Positions 1 through 8,174 of a stretch of 64,000 nt of DNA are shown here, in pieces (position 1 is the first letter of the stretch; every line of letters begins with the position of its first letter). Below the pieces are notes generated by a model. That model worked only from the letters and a program-made list of their open reading frames with translations. It did not search any database and had not been told where the DNA came from. Position numbers and translations under genes: made by a program. The stretch spans positions 62,001-126,000 of the forward strand of contig NZ_AXAY01000021.1 of NCBI RefSeq assembly GCF_000473045.1. Direction: 5' to 3'. This DNA is from Bradyrhizobium sp. WSM3983. GTDB taxonomy: Bacteria > Pseudomonadota > Alphaproteobacteria > Rhizobiales > Xanthobacteraceae.

Positions 1-899
1 TCGGCGCGGTCGGCGGCCCGAAGTGGGATGCGGTTCCTTACGAGGTGCGCCCCGAAGCCGGCCTGCTGCGCCTGCGCAAGGATCTCGCTTTGTTCGCCAA
101 CCTCCGTCCCGCCGTCTGCTACCCGGCGCTGGCCGATGCGTCGAGCCTGAAGCGCGAGGCGGTCGAAGGTCTCGACATCGTCATCGTGCGCGAGCTCACC
201 GGCGGCGTCTATTTCGGCGAGCCCAAGACCATCACCGATCTCGGCAACGGCCAGAAGCGCGCCATCGATACCCAGGTCTACGACACCTATGAGATCGAGC
301 GCATCGGCCGCGTTGCCTTCGAGCTTGCCAGGAAGCGCAAGAACAAGGTGACGTCGATGGAGAAGCGCAACGTCATGAAGTCGGGCGTGCTCTGGAACGA
401 GGTCATGACCCAGGTCCACAAGCGCGAATACCCTGATGTCACGCTCGAGCACCAGCTTGCTGACTCCGGCGGCATGATGCTGGTGAAGGCGCCGAAGCAG
501 TTCGACGTCATCGTCACCGACAATCTGTTCGGCGACATGCTCTCCGACATCGCGGCGATGCTGACCGGTTCGCTCGGCATGCTGCCCTCGGCCTCGCTCG
601 GCGAGGTCGACGTCAAGAGCAAGAAGCGCAAGGCGCTGTACGAGCCCGTGCACGGTTCGGCGCCTGATATCGCAGGCCAAGGCCTCGCCAATCCTATCGC
701 GATGATCTCATCGTTCGGCATGGCGCTGCGCTATTCCTTCGACATGGGCGCGCTCGCCGACAAGGTCGACGCCGCGATCGCCGCGGTGCTCGCCAGCGGT
801 CTGCGCACCGCCGACATCAAGTCGGAAGGCACGACCGCCGCCTCGACCACGCAGATGGGCGAAGCGATCCTGAAGGAATTGCAGAAGCTGCACGCGTAA
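1..899 (+). CDS. leuB: 3-isopropylmalate dehydrogenase (5' end missing)
   Basis: The frame is open from base 3 and enters the window inside the GAVGGPKWD motif, so about 70 N-terminal residues lie upstream; 298 residues are visible. LeuB oxidises and decarboxylates 3-isopropylmalate with NAD+ in leucine biosynthesis, as a cytosolic homodimer. Visible family signatures are the substrate-binding region RPEAGLLRLRKDL, ELTGGVYFGEP, the metal-binding segment DNLFGDMLSDIAAMLTGSLG and the NAD-binding loop EPVHGSAPDIAGQGLANP. leuD and leuC, the other leucine genes here, lie 9-14 kb away on the opposite strand, so there is no leuCDB operon. A palindromic repeat begins 17 bases after the stop. Confidence 0.97.
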   Translation, partial: GAVGGPKWDAVPYEVRPEAGLLRLRKDLALFANLRPAVCYPALADASSLKREAVEGLDIVIVRELTGGVYFGEPKTITDLGNGQKRAIDTQVYDTYEIERIGRVAFELARKRKNKVTSMEKRNVMKSGVLWNEVMTQVHKREYPDVTLEHQLADSGGMMLVKAPKQFDVIVTDNLFGDMLSDIAAMLTGSLGMLPSASLGEVDVKSKKRKALYEPVHGSAPDIAGQGLANPIAMISSFGMALRYSFDMGALADKVDAAIAAVLASGLRTADIKSEGTTAASTTQMGEAILKELQKLHA

Positions 900-915
900 G
901 GCTTGCGCCGCTATC

Positions 916-1002
916 GTAGGGTGGGCAAAGCGAAGCGTGCCCACCATTTCGATCGCGATTGGAGAGAGATGATGGGCACGGCGCTTCGCGCCTATGCCCA
1001 CG
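916..1002. repeat. Dispersed palindromic intergenic repeat, family A (copy 1)
   Basis: The left arm begins GTAGGGTGGGCAAAG and reads into a GTGCCCACC end. A diverged right arm with GGGCAC and GCCCAC blocks follows after about 25 bases. The same arms recur at 4241-4331 and 35752-35842. It is a non-coding inverted repeat with the potential to form a hairpin. Confidence 0.8.
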
Positions 1003-1020
1003 AAATCCGGGAGCCGCTCC

Positions 1021-1659
1021 ATGGACGCCTCGCATCGCCCCAAGATCGCGGAAACCATCATCCATGACACGGTGCGCCAGCGCGAGGCGCAGATCGGGCG
1101 GCGCTGCGAGATCCTGAGCCACACGCGCATCGAATATGCCTCGCTCGGCGACTATTCTTATCTCGGCGAGAATTGCGACGTCGCCGATGCCGTGATCGGC
1201 AAATTCACCGCCATCGCCAATTCGGTGCGGATCGGCGCGCCCAACCATCCGATGGGCCGTCCGTCCCAGCATCGGTTTACCTATGTCCCTGAGTATTACG
1301 ACGCGACAGCGAGCCGCGACCGCGACTTCTTCGCGGACCGCCGCGGCGACCGCGTCATCGTCGGCCATGATGTCTGGATCGGTCACGCCGCGATCCTGCT
1401 GCCGGGCGTGACCGTCGGTGACGGTGCGGTGATTGCCGCAGGCGCAGTCGTCAGCCGCGATGTGCCGCCCTACACCATCGTCGGCGGCGTTCCCGCGCGC
1501 GCCATCCGCAAGCGCTTTGATGATGCTGTTGCTGAGAGCCTGCGCCGTATCGCCTGGTGGGATTGGCCCGACGAGTTGATCTTCGAACGCCTGAGCGATT
1601 TCCGCTCCGAGGCGATCGAAGACTTTTGCAGGCGCTACGACCCGGCGCCCAACGCGTGA
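1021..1659 (+). CDS. Hexapeptide-repeat acetyltransferase (phosphonate-type LbetaH family)
   Basis: A 212-residue left-handed beta-helix acyltransferase. The hexapeptide coil is visible as GDYSYLGENCDVADAVIGKF near residues 43-62 and again from VIVGHDVWIGHAAILLPGV through GAVIAAGAVVSRDVPPYTIV, ending in GGVPARAIRKRF, the usual end of CatB/Vat-like xenobiotic acetyltransferases. The residues between the coils (GAPNHPMGRPSQHRF, YYDATA) resemble the family annotated beside phosphonate-use genes. The acceptor substrate is unknown. ATG 1021 is preferred over GTG or ATG positions further upstream because CGGGAG lies 7 bases before it, and the upstream 27 bases belong to the palindromic repeat. No phn genes are nearby. 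A terminator follows the stop. Confidence 0.85.
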   Translation: MDASHRPKIAETIIHDTVRQREAQIGRRCEILSHTRIEYASLGDYSYLGENCDVADAVIGKFTAIANSVRIGAPNHPMGRPSQHRFTYVPEYYDATASRDRDFFADRRGDRVIVGHDVWIGHAAILLPGVTVGDGAVIAAGAVVSRDVPPYTIVGGVPARAIRKRFDDAVAESLRRIAWWDWPDELIFERLSDFRSEAIEDFCRRYDPAPNA

Positions 1660-1683
1660 AGCGGAAGCATCTCGCACACAACA

Positions 1684-1712
1684 AAAAGGCCGGGCGTGAG
1701 CCCGGCCTTTTG
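1684..1712. terminator. Intrinsic terminator, bidirectional
   Basis: The stem GGCCGGGC/GCCCGGCC has a short loop and is flanked by an A run on the left and a T run on the right. It can serve the acetyltransferase (plus strand) and the secreted protein gene (minus strand), which converge here. Confidence 0.85.
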
Positions 1713-1731
1713 ATTCGGTCGTGACGTCCGC

Positions 1732-2133
1732 TCAGTACAGCGGGAAGTTCTGCGGATAGCCGCCGACATCCGCCGGCGTCGCGAGCGGCTGGCGATCGAT
1801 CGGGCGGTTGAGGTTTTCGCGGGCGAAGGACGGATAGCCCACCGCCGGCGGGAAGGCGTAGTCGGAAAACTTGCGGTCGCCCGGATTGACCTCGGTGCCG
1901 CCGTCGAGCCAGGAGCGCTTGCTCACATAGATACGGGTGCGGCCCTGCTGGTAGACCGCGTTGGGGCCGCTCGGGCCGTAAACGGGCCGGCCGCGATCGT
2001 CATAGCGCTGCTTGGTCTTGGTGTCGGCCGACGCCGGCGCAGCGAAGGCCATCGCAACCACGGCGCCTGCGGCAAGCCAGCCAGCCAGTTTGTTTGCGGC
2101 CAATTTCTTTGCGCAAGTGAAATTCGAGCTCAT
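1732..2133 (-). CDS. Small secreted protein of unknown function
   Basis: 133 residues from an ATG at 2133, which has AGGGGA five bases upstream; a longer reading from 2172 lacks this. The N-terminus (KKLAANKLAGWLAAGAVV, then AFAAPASA) is a signal peptide, with cleavage likely after ASADT. The mature part of about 100 residues is rich in Pro, Arg, Tyr and Gly (RYDDRGRPVYGPSGPNAVYQ, YPSFARENLNRPID, GGYPQNFPLY) and resembles no family I recognise. It is probably periplasmic or exported. It converges on the terminator at 1684-1712. Confidence 0.75.
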   Translation of the reverse strand: MSSNFTCAKKLAANKLAGWLAAGAVVAMAFAAPASADTKTKQRYDDRGRPVYGPSGPNAVYQQGRTRIYVSKRSWLDGGTEVNPGDRKFSDYAFPPAVGYPSFARENLNRPIDRQPLATPADVGGYPQNFPLY

Positions 2134-2289
2134 CACGTCCCCTTCAGGCGGCAAGCCGCCAGTCGATTTCACCCCATACTAGCCCGGCCGGGGTGGGTGC
2201 AACTAGGTCAATTCAGTCACACCGCGCCGGAATAATCGTGCGCGCCGGCAAAAGCTGCATGAATACCAGCTACTTGAGCTTGATGCCGG

Positions 2290-3078
2290 TCAAAGCGCGC
2301 CGCGCAATTGCGCGTTCGCGGCGCCCAGCAGCCAGTCCGCCGCGGCTCCGGCGTCGCAGGAGCGGCGCTTCAGCTCTGCATGGGCGAACAATTCCGCGAG
2401 CTTCGGCTCGTTACCCGAGGTGAGCAACGTCAGCCGGTTCAGCGTGCAGGCGATCGCCGCGCGCCGGGCCGGCATTGTATCGCCCTGGCAAGAGAAGCCG
2501 GAGATCTGCAGCGCCGGCTCCTCGTTGCGCTTGAGATAACCCAGGCACGCCGGTGTCCCGTCCGCCGTGCCGGTCGGCCGGAACAGGGCGACGGGGCCGA
2601 ATTTGGTATCGATAAGGCCGGCCTGCTCGAGTGCGGTGGCTGCACCCAGGCCCATCTGGATAGCGAGGCCAGCGGTCGCCGGACGGGTCACGTCGAATTC
2701 GCTGCCTTCCCGGTAGATCTCGAGCTCGGCCACAGGCTTGTCGGCGTCGCCGGTCCAGCGCATCACGTCGCGCCGGCCACCTTCGGGATGCCGCAGGATA
2801 GTGTAAGAGACTGTTTTTTCTGATGAATCAAGCCGATTGAGCGTAAAGGCCGGATGCGACCGGTCCGCGACAGCCCAGCCCGGCCTCGAAGCGGGCTCGT
2901 CGTCGCGCAAATCCGGCAGCTGGCCGAGCCCAGCAAGCGCAAGGATGGCAAACAGCGCGAGCGCCCCCACATAGGCGAACAGGTGCGCCAGCGTGCCGAC
3001 GACCTCGTCGGCGAAATTGGCGAGCGCCAGATGGATCTGGGTGGGGGTTGCGGCCGTGCTGGCCTCAGGCGACTGCAT
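2290..3078 (-). CDS. Membrane-anchored protein of unknown function
   Basis: 262 residues. A single hydrophobic helix lies near residues 33-55 (HLFAYVGALALFAILALAGLG). It is preceded by a short cytoplasmic N-terminus and followed by a soluble domain of about 200 residues, presumably periplasmic. The soluble part has four cysteines (ACLGYLK, FSCQGD, IACTLNR, RRSCDAG), which could form disulfides. I do not recognise the domain. It is divergent from asd (about 115 bases between starts). The 155 bases on its 3' side, up to the secreted-protein gene, show nothing notable. Confidence 0.72.
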   Translation of the reverse strand: MQSPEASTAATPTQIHLALANFADEVVGTLAHLFAYVGALALFAILALAGLGQLPDLRDDEPASRPGWAVADRSHPAFTLNRLDSSEKTVSYTILRHPEGGRRDVMRWTGDADKPVAELEIYREGSEFDVTRPATAGLAIQMGLGAATALEQAGLIDTKFGPVALFRPTGTADGTPACLGYLKRNEEPALQISGFSCQGDTMPARRAAIACTLNRLTLLTSGNEPKLAELFAHAELKRRSCDAGAAADWLLGAANAQLRGAL

Positions 3079-3194
3079 CCACGGCCTTCAGGCATGGTCC
3101 AACGTTGTCTTGAGGCCGGTTCTCGCATAGAAGCGCTGCTCTTCCTGTTTAAGCGTCAGCTTCAGGAACGGGCTTTTTCATCGGAGAGTGAACG

Positions 3195-4229
3195 ATGGGT
3201 TACAAAGTCGCAGTCGTCGGCGCGACCGGCAATGTCGGACGGGAAATGCTCAACATTCTGGATGAGCGCAAATTCCCGGCGGATGAGGTCGTGGCCCTGG
3301 CGTCACGCCGCAGTGTCGGCGTCGAGGTCTCCTATGGCGACCGCACTTTGAAAGTCAAAGCGCTCGAGCATTACGATTTCTCCGACGTCGATATCTGCCT
3401 GATGTCGGCGGGCGGCGAGGCGTCGAAGGAATGGTCGCCGAAGATCGGTGCCGCCGGCACGGTCGTGATCGACAATTCTTCCGCCTGGCGCATGGATCCG
3501 GACGTCCCGCTGATCGTGCCTGAGGTGAACGCCGACGCAGCGGCGGGCTTCAAGAAGAAGAACATTATCGCCAACCCGAACTGCTCGACCGCGCAGCTCG
3601 TGGTCGCGCTGAAGCCGCTGCATGACAAGGCGAAGATCAAGCGCGTCGTGGTTTCGACCTATCAGTCGGTGTCGGGCGCCGGCAAGGATGCGATGGACGA
3701 ATTGTTCTCGCAGACCAAGGCCGTCTACACCAACCAGGAGCTGGTCAACAAGAAATTCCCGACGCGCATCGCCTTCAACGTCATCCCCCAGATCGATGTC
3801 TTCATGGAGGACGGCTACACCAAGGAAGAGTGGAAGATGATGGCGGAGACCAAGAAGATTCTTGATCCCAAGATCAAGCTCTCCGCGACCTGCGTGCGCG
3901 TGCCGGTGTTCGTCGGCCATTCCGAGGCCGTCAACATCGAGTTCGAGGATCCGATCAGTGCGGACGAAGCGCGCGACATCCTGCGCAAGGCGCCGGGTTG
4001 CCTCGTCATCGACAAGCACGAGCCCGGCGGCTACGCCACGCCGTATGAAGCGGCCGGCGAGGATGCGACCTACATCAGCCGCATCCGCGAGGATGCGACG
4101 GTGGAGAACGGTCTCGTGCTGTGGTGCGTGTCGGACAATCTGCGCAAGGGTGCCGCGCTCAACGCGATCCAGATCGCGGAAGTGCTGATCAACCGCAAGC
4201 TGATAGCCGCGAAGAAGAAGGCGGCGTAA
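3195..4229 (+). CDS. asd: Aspartate-semialdehyde dehydrogenase
   Basis: 344 residues, full length for the family. Asd reduces L-4-aspartyl phosphate to aspartate semialdehyde with NADPH, at the branch leading to lysine/diaminopimelate, threonine and methionine. The nucleotide-binding loop GATGNVG is at residues 9-15. The catalytic cysteine is Cys130 in NPNCSTAQ. QSVSGAGKDAMDEL follows at 157-170, and Arg235 and His242 lie in CVRVPVFVGHSE. GGAGAG six bases before ATG 3195 fixes the start. It appears monocistronic and is followed by a family A repeat. dapF, a later step of the same pathway, lies at 21.7 kb. Confidence 0.97.
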   Translation: MGYKVAVVGATGNVGREMLNILDERKFPADEVVALASRRSVGVEVSYGDRTLKVKALEHYDFSDVDICLMSAGGEASKEWSPKIGAAGTVVIDNSSAWRMDPDVPLIVPEVNADAAAGFKKKNIIANPNCSTAQLVVALKPLHDKAKIKRVVVSTYQSVSGAGKDAMDELFSQTKAVYTNQELVNKKFPTRIAFNVIPQIDVFMEDGYTKEEWKMMAETKKILDPKIKLSATCVRVPVFVGHSEAVNIEFEDPISADEARDILRKAPGCLVIDKHEPGGYATPYEAAGEDATYISRIREDATVENGLVLWCVSDNLRKGAALNAIQIAEVLINRKLIAAKKKAA

Positions 4230-4240
4230 GCCGCGCTGCC

Positions 4241-4331
4241 GTAGGGTGGGCAAAGGCGCGAAGCGCCGTGCCCACCATCCTGCTGCGATTGGTTTAGAAG
4301 TGGTGGGCACGCTTCGCTTTGCCCACCCTAC
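4241..4331. repeat. Dispersed palindromic intergenic repeat, family A (copy 2)
   Basis: The best copy: GTAGGGTGGGCAAAG at 4241 is matched by CTTTGCCCACCCTAC ending at 4331, each arm also containing GTGCCCACC or its complement. It forms a long hairpin between asd and the convergent carbonic anhydrase gene and may act as a shared transcript end. Confidence 0.88.
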
Positions 4332-4343
4332 AAGAGCGGCGAA

Positions 4344-4988
4344 CTACACCACGCTCCGCGCGCTCTTGAATTCCTTGCCCGCCTGGTCCAGCACGAACAG
4401 CGTTCCCTCCGCGACGCCGAAATAGGCGCCGTGCAGTTGCATCTGGCCGCTCTCGACTGCCTTGCGCACGAACGGAAACGTCATCAGGTTTTCCAGGCTG
4501 CGAAACACCGCGGCCTTCTCGATGCGCTCGACGAATTGCGCCATGGTCTCGTGGTTGCGCTGTTCGACCACTTCGCCCGGCTTGATGAACATCTGCATCC
4601 ATTTGCCGATGAAGTCGCCGGGCGTCAGCGGCTCGATCTTGTCGACGAAGGCACGGATGCCGCCGCATTGCGCGTGACCGAGCACCACGATGTGCTTCAC
4701 GTTCAGCACCGTCACGGCATATTCCAGCGCGGCCGAAACGCCGTGCGCGTTGCCATCGGGCTGATACACCGGCACCAGATTGGCGATGTTGCGGACCACG
4801 AACAATTCGCCCGGGCCGACGTCAAAAATGGTTTCCGGCGCGACACGGCTATCGCAGCAGCCGATCACCATCACTTCCGGGAACTGTCCCTTCACCGACA
4901 GCTCGCGATAGCGGTTCTGCTCGGCCGGCAACCGCTGAGTGGCGAAGGCGTTGTAACCTTCCAGCAAATGCTTCGGGAATGTGATCAT
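4344..4988 (-). CDS. Beta-class carbonic anhydrase
   Basis: 214 residues. It interconverts CO2 and bicarbonate with a zinc ion. The beta-class zinc ligands and partners are present: Cys44, Asp46 and Arg48 in CCDSR, and His105 and Cys108 in GHAQCGG. FVVRNIANLVP (63-73) and GVSAALEYAV (83-92) are typical active-site segments. The likely role is supplying bicarbonate to carboxylases. Start ATG 4988; the upstream neighbour is divergent, with its start about 100 bases away. Confidence 0.95.
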   Translation of the reverse strand: MITFPKHLLEGYNAFATQRLPAEQNRYRELSVKGQFPEVMVIGCCDSRVAPETIFDVGPGELFVVRNIANLVPVYQPDGNAHGVSAALEYAVTVLNVKHIVVLGHAQCGGIRAFVDKIEPLTPGDFIGKWMQMFIKPGEVVEQRNHETMAQFVERIEKAAVFRSLENLMTFPFVRKAVESGQMQLHGAYFGVAEGTLFVLDQAGKEFKSARSVV

Positions 4989-5086
4989 GGCCTATGCCTA
5001 ATCATATACCGCAGAGACGAACAAGCCTTTCGAATAGGCAGGCCAAGTGCTATCGCTCGCCCGAGCAAACCGGAAGGAACGCCAGC

Positions 5087-5968
5087 ATGACCCGCCCGCG
5101 CCGCAGCCATCTGTTCATGCCCGGCTCCAACCCCCGCGCGCTGGAAAAGGCACGCAATCTCGCCGCCGACGGCCTGATTCTGGACCTCGAAGATTCCGTC
5201 GCCCCCGACGCCAAGGCGGTGGCGCGTGACGGCATCGCTGCCGCGATCGCGGCCAAAGGGTTCGGCAAGCGCGAGATCCTGATCCGGACCAACGCGCTCG
5301 ACACGCAATGGTGGGCCGATGACGTGGCGATGGCTGCCAGGGCGTCGCCCGACGGCATCCTGGTTCCGAAAGTGTCAAGCATCGAGGATCTCCAGACCAT
5401 TGGCCACCACCTCGCCGAACTCGGCGCCGCGCCGACCGTGAAAGTCTGGGCCATGATCGAGACCGCGCGTGCGGTGCTGCATGCCGAGGAGCTCGCAACG
5501 GCCGGCCGCGATCCGAAGACGCGCCTCTCTGGTTTCGTGTTCGGCCCAAATGACATCTCGCGCGAGACGCGGATCAAGATGATGCCCGGCCGTGCCGCGA
5601 TGATCCCGATGATCACCCATTGCATCCTGGCGACGCGCGCCGCCGGCCTCGAAATCCTCGACGGCCCCTACAGCGACATCAACAATTCCGACGGCTTCGC
5701 CACCGAATGCGCGCAGGGTCGCGATCTCGGCTTCGACGGCAAGACGCTGATCCATCCGTCGCAGATCGACGCCTGCAACGCGATCTTCACGCCGCCCGAG
5801 GAAGAGGTCGCGCGCGCGCGAAAAATCATCGCCGCGTTCGAGCTGCCGGAAAACGTCTCCCGCGGCGCGATCCGCCTTGATGGCGCGATGGTGGAGCGCC
5901 TCCACGCCGACATGGCAAGGCGCACGATCGAGATCGCGGATGCGATTGCGGCGATGAGCAGGGGCTGA
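5087..5968 (+). CDS. CitE-like CoA-ester lyase (HpcH/HpaI family)
   Basis: 293 residues with a TIM-barrel fold. The family cleaves or forms malyl-CoA, citramalyl-CoA or citryl-CoA-type esters using Mg2+. The N-terminus has RSHLFMPGSN (6-15) and LDLEDSVAP (32-40); Arg67 is in LIRTNALDT, Glu125 in MIETARAV and Asp156 in GPNDIS, all expected for substrate and metal binding. No CitD or CitF partner is nearby, so a malyl- or citramalyl-CoA lyase role is more likely than citrate lyase; the exact substrate cannot be read. GGAAGGA eight bases before ATG 5087 supports this start over an upstream GTG or ATG. A diverged copy of its last 46 codons lies at 7130-7270. Confidence 0.88.
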   Translation: MTRPRRSHLFMPGSNPRALEKARNLAADGLILDLEDSVAPDAKAVARDGIAAAIAAKGFGKREILIRTNALDTQWWADDVAMAARASPDGILVPKVSSIEDLQTIGHHLAELGAAPTVKVWAMIETARAVLHAEELATAGRDPKTRLSGFVFGPNDISRETRIKMMPGRAAMIPMITHCILATRAAGLEILDGPYSDINNSDGFATECAQGRDLGFDGKTLIHPSQIDACNAIFTPPEEEVARARKIIAAFELPENVSRGAIRLDGAMVERLHADMARRTIEIADAIAAMSRG

Positions 5969-6085
5969 GGCATCAACTCGAGAGAGCGATAGCCGCTTTT
6001 CTGCGCCAAGATCGCAACGGCTGTAAGGTCATTCCGTCGATCGAGTGCAGTCCAGCACCGTCACCGCGATTTCAGGCTTTGCTCT

Positions 6086-6958
6086 CTATTTTCCCGCCCG
6101 AAAAACGGCTCTGGATTCACCACCCGCTCCGTCGGACGCGACGATGGCGCTTTCCCGGAATGGCGCATGGCCAGGCTGCGGCGCCGCCAATTCCTGGCAA
6201 TACATCCGATCGATCTTGCGCTGCATGAGCGCATAACAATCGCACGCGACCTTCTCGAGCCGGGCTCGATCGATCTCTACAAACCCGCGCCGGTCGGACG
6301 GGACGGCGCCGGCCTCGCGTAGCTTGCCCATCGTCAGAGTCACGGTTGTCCGTCGCACCCCAAGCAATTGCGCAAGCGCCTCGTGGGTCACCGGAAGCAG
6401 GTTGTCGGGAACGCGGTCGTGAAGCTGCAGGAGCCACCGCGCCATGCGGCCATCCACCCGGTGCAGCGCGTTGCAGGCGGCTACGTGCTGGAGCTGCAAC
6501 AACACCGCGCGGGCGTGAACCTGCACGACATTCCTGATGGCTGCGCTTTGCGCATAGGCAGCCCGAAATTTGGCGGCGGAAATCAGCGATGCTGTGCCGG
6601 CCATGCGAGCAATCGCGGTCACGGAAGAAAGCGACGGGCCGAGCACGGAAAACGAGGCCAAAGCGCCTTCCCGCCCCATCAAGGTGGTTGCGACCGTTTG
6701 CCCGTCGGGCATATCGAGCATGAAGGCGATTGCGCCGCTATGGGGAAAATAAACCGGGTCGAGCTCATCGCCCGACCGCACCAGGACGGCATCGGGCTCG
6801 AACGCGACCTTCTGGAAGTAGGGCGTGAGCAAGCCGAGATCCGCCGGCGGCAACGCCGCCAGTAGCCGATTCCCGATGCCAGCGCGGTGCGCGGTCACGA
6901 TGCTTTCTTGTGAACGAGCACCCGATGAACCACGGTATCCATCTATTTCATTTGCCAT
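6086..6958 (-). CDS. Crp/Fnr family transcriptional regulator
   Basis: 290 residues from ATG 6958. The N-terminal half is a cyclic-nucleotide-binding-like beta roll (LLTPYFQKVAFEPDAVLVRSGDELDPVYFPHSGAIAF, then TTLMGREGALASFSVLG). The C-terminal half is a winged helix with recognition segment VTHEALAQLLGVRRTTVTLTMGKL. There is no Fnr-type cysteine cluster, so it is not an obvious oxygen sensor. The last 40 residues after the helix-turn-helix are unusually long and Ala/Gly-rich. It resembles the stress-type Crp_2 regulators common in Bradyrhizobium. The ligand is unknown. It lies between the CoA-ester lyase and its remnant copy. Confidence 0.88.
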   Translation of the reverse strand: MANEIDGYRGSSGARSQESIVTAHRAGIGNRLLAALPPADLGLLTPYFQKVAFEPDAVLVRSGDELDPVYFPHSGAIAFMLDMPDGQTVATTLMGREGALASFSVLGPSLSSVTAIARMAGTASLISAAKFRAAYAQSAAIRNVVQVHARAVLLQLQHVAACNALHRVDGRMARWLLQLHDRVPDNLLPVTHEALAQLLGVRRTTVTLTMGKLREAGAVPSDRRGFVEIDRARLEKVACDCYALMQRKIDRMYCQELAAPQPGHAPFRESAIVASDGAGGESRAVFRAGK

Positions 6959-7129
6959 GATTATCCGAAATACGAACGGCCGAACGGCAACTATCCAAAC
7001 AGAGCAATGCGTCGCGATCAAGCACGGATAATTGCGGAGACCTCAGCAGCGTCCTCGCCGCGCAAACAGGATCTTCCATAAATCATACTATTCACGATCT
7101 TTGCCGCTCGGCGAGGTGCCCACGAGGTG

Positions 7130-7270
7130 ATCGCCGCATTCGATCTGCCGGAGAACGTCTCGCGCGGTGCGATCCGGCTCGATGGCGTAATGGTAGAACG
7201 CCTGCACGCCGACATGGCGAAGCGCACGATCGAGATCGCGGATGCGATCGCAGCGATGGGGAAGGGTTAG
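7130..7270 (+). pseudogene. Remnant of a second CoA-ester lyase (C-terminal 46 codons)
   Basis: Bases 7130-7267 encode 46 residues (IAAFDLPENVSRGAIRL to the TAG stop) that match the last 46 residues of the lyase at 5087-5968 at 41 of 46 positions by direct comparison. Many third bases differ. The frame is open only from 7082 (TAA at 7079-7081), with no start codon and no similarity before 7130. It is therefore the tail of a former paralogue, not a gene. Its stop overlaps the stop of the convergent LssY_C gene. Confidence 0.85.
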
Positions 7271-8136
7271 GGCCCGCTTGGAGCTTGTGTGGCAATGCCA
7301 CGCCACACGGCATCTTTCAGGGCGATGAGAGAAGGCGGTGGGATGGTCGGCGGATCGGCAGGTCCATTTGCCGCTCCTGGCACCAGGACGGCAACATGGA
7401 TCTCGCCGTCGGTGTAGTAGGGGTCGCCACCACCATTTCGGCCGAACAGCGTCGGGCCTATGCCCGAGATCTGAAAGAATTTGCTGACGACGTTTGCCTT
7501 GCGCAGGTCGGTCATCACGAGATCCCGCTCGGCATCGATGTTGGCATCGATATGATGGGTGACTTGTCCTGTGTCGTGGCTCAGTCCGACACCCCGGTCG
7601 AAGGTTGCCGAGCCGAGCCAGACCGGACGACCGTCGTCGCCTTTCTCGAGAGCCTTCCAGAACCGAACGTGATTCCGTCGATCCGCACTGCGCCCTGCGG
7701 GCTTCTCGAAAGCGTATTGCTCCTTCTTTCCCAGATAGTAGAGCGGGCTGACGGGAGCGTTGTGATAGGGGCGATCCAGCACCACGCTCCCGACGATCTC
7801 GACACTCGAACGCAGGGTCACGGCATCGGCCGCAAACCATCCGGCCGCATTCATGGCGCGGACAATGTCTTCGTCGTTACCGACGATTCCAACGTTGAGG
7901 GGGTCACCAGGGATATCGTCCGATGTCCTGGTGAGCATCGGCAACGAAGCAAGTCCGGCTTCGTGCTCGTGGTGGATCCACAGCATGGGCACAAGGAAGT
8001 ACGCTAGCGCCAGATACGCGAGCAGCAAGATTGCCAAACGGAAAAACCACCGCCGCTTCTTCGTCCCGTTCTCCGCTGAGTTGGTCACTCGGTATCGCTC
8101 GGGGCCAAAATGCTCACCACCATACCTATCCAGCAC
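7267..8136 (-). CDS. LssY C-terminal domain membrane protein
   Basis: 289 residues reading from GTG 8136; GTG 8085 is an alternative start giving about 272. One transmembrane helix near residues 33-51 (RLAILLLAYLALAYFLVPML) is followed by a periplasmic LssY_C-type domain. That domain has DPLNVGIVGNDEDIVRAMNAAGWFAAD, PVSPLYYLGKKEQYAFEKP, RNHVRFW and TFDRGVGLSHDTGQVTHHID, which are typical of the family. LssY was named from a Legionella secretion locus; its molecular function is not established. The stop codon shares two bases with the stop of the lyase remnant on the other strand, suggesting the deletion junction lies beside this gene. Confidence 0.82.
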   Translation of the reverse strand: MLDRYGGEHFGPERYRVTNSAENGTKKRRWFFRLAILLLAYLALAYFLVPMLWIHHEHEAGLASLPMLTRTSDDIPGDPLNVGIVGNDEDIVRAMNAAGWFAADAVTLRSSVEIVGSVVLDRPYHNAPVSPLYYLGKKEQYAFEKPAGRSADRRNHVRFWKALEKGDDGRPVWLGSATFDRGVGLSHDTGQVTHHIDANIDAERDLVMTDLRKANVVSKFFQISGIGPTLFGRNGGGDPYYTDGEIHVAVLVPGAANGPADPPTIPPPSLIALKDAVWRGIATQAPSGP

Positions 8137-8174
8137 CCGGCTACAACGCCATTCAGGATATCTGGGTCAGAGCC

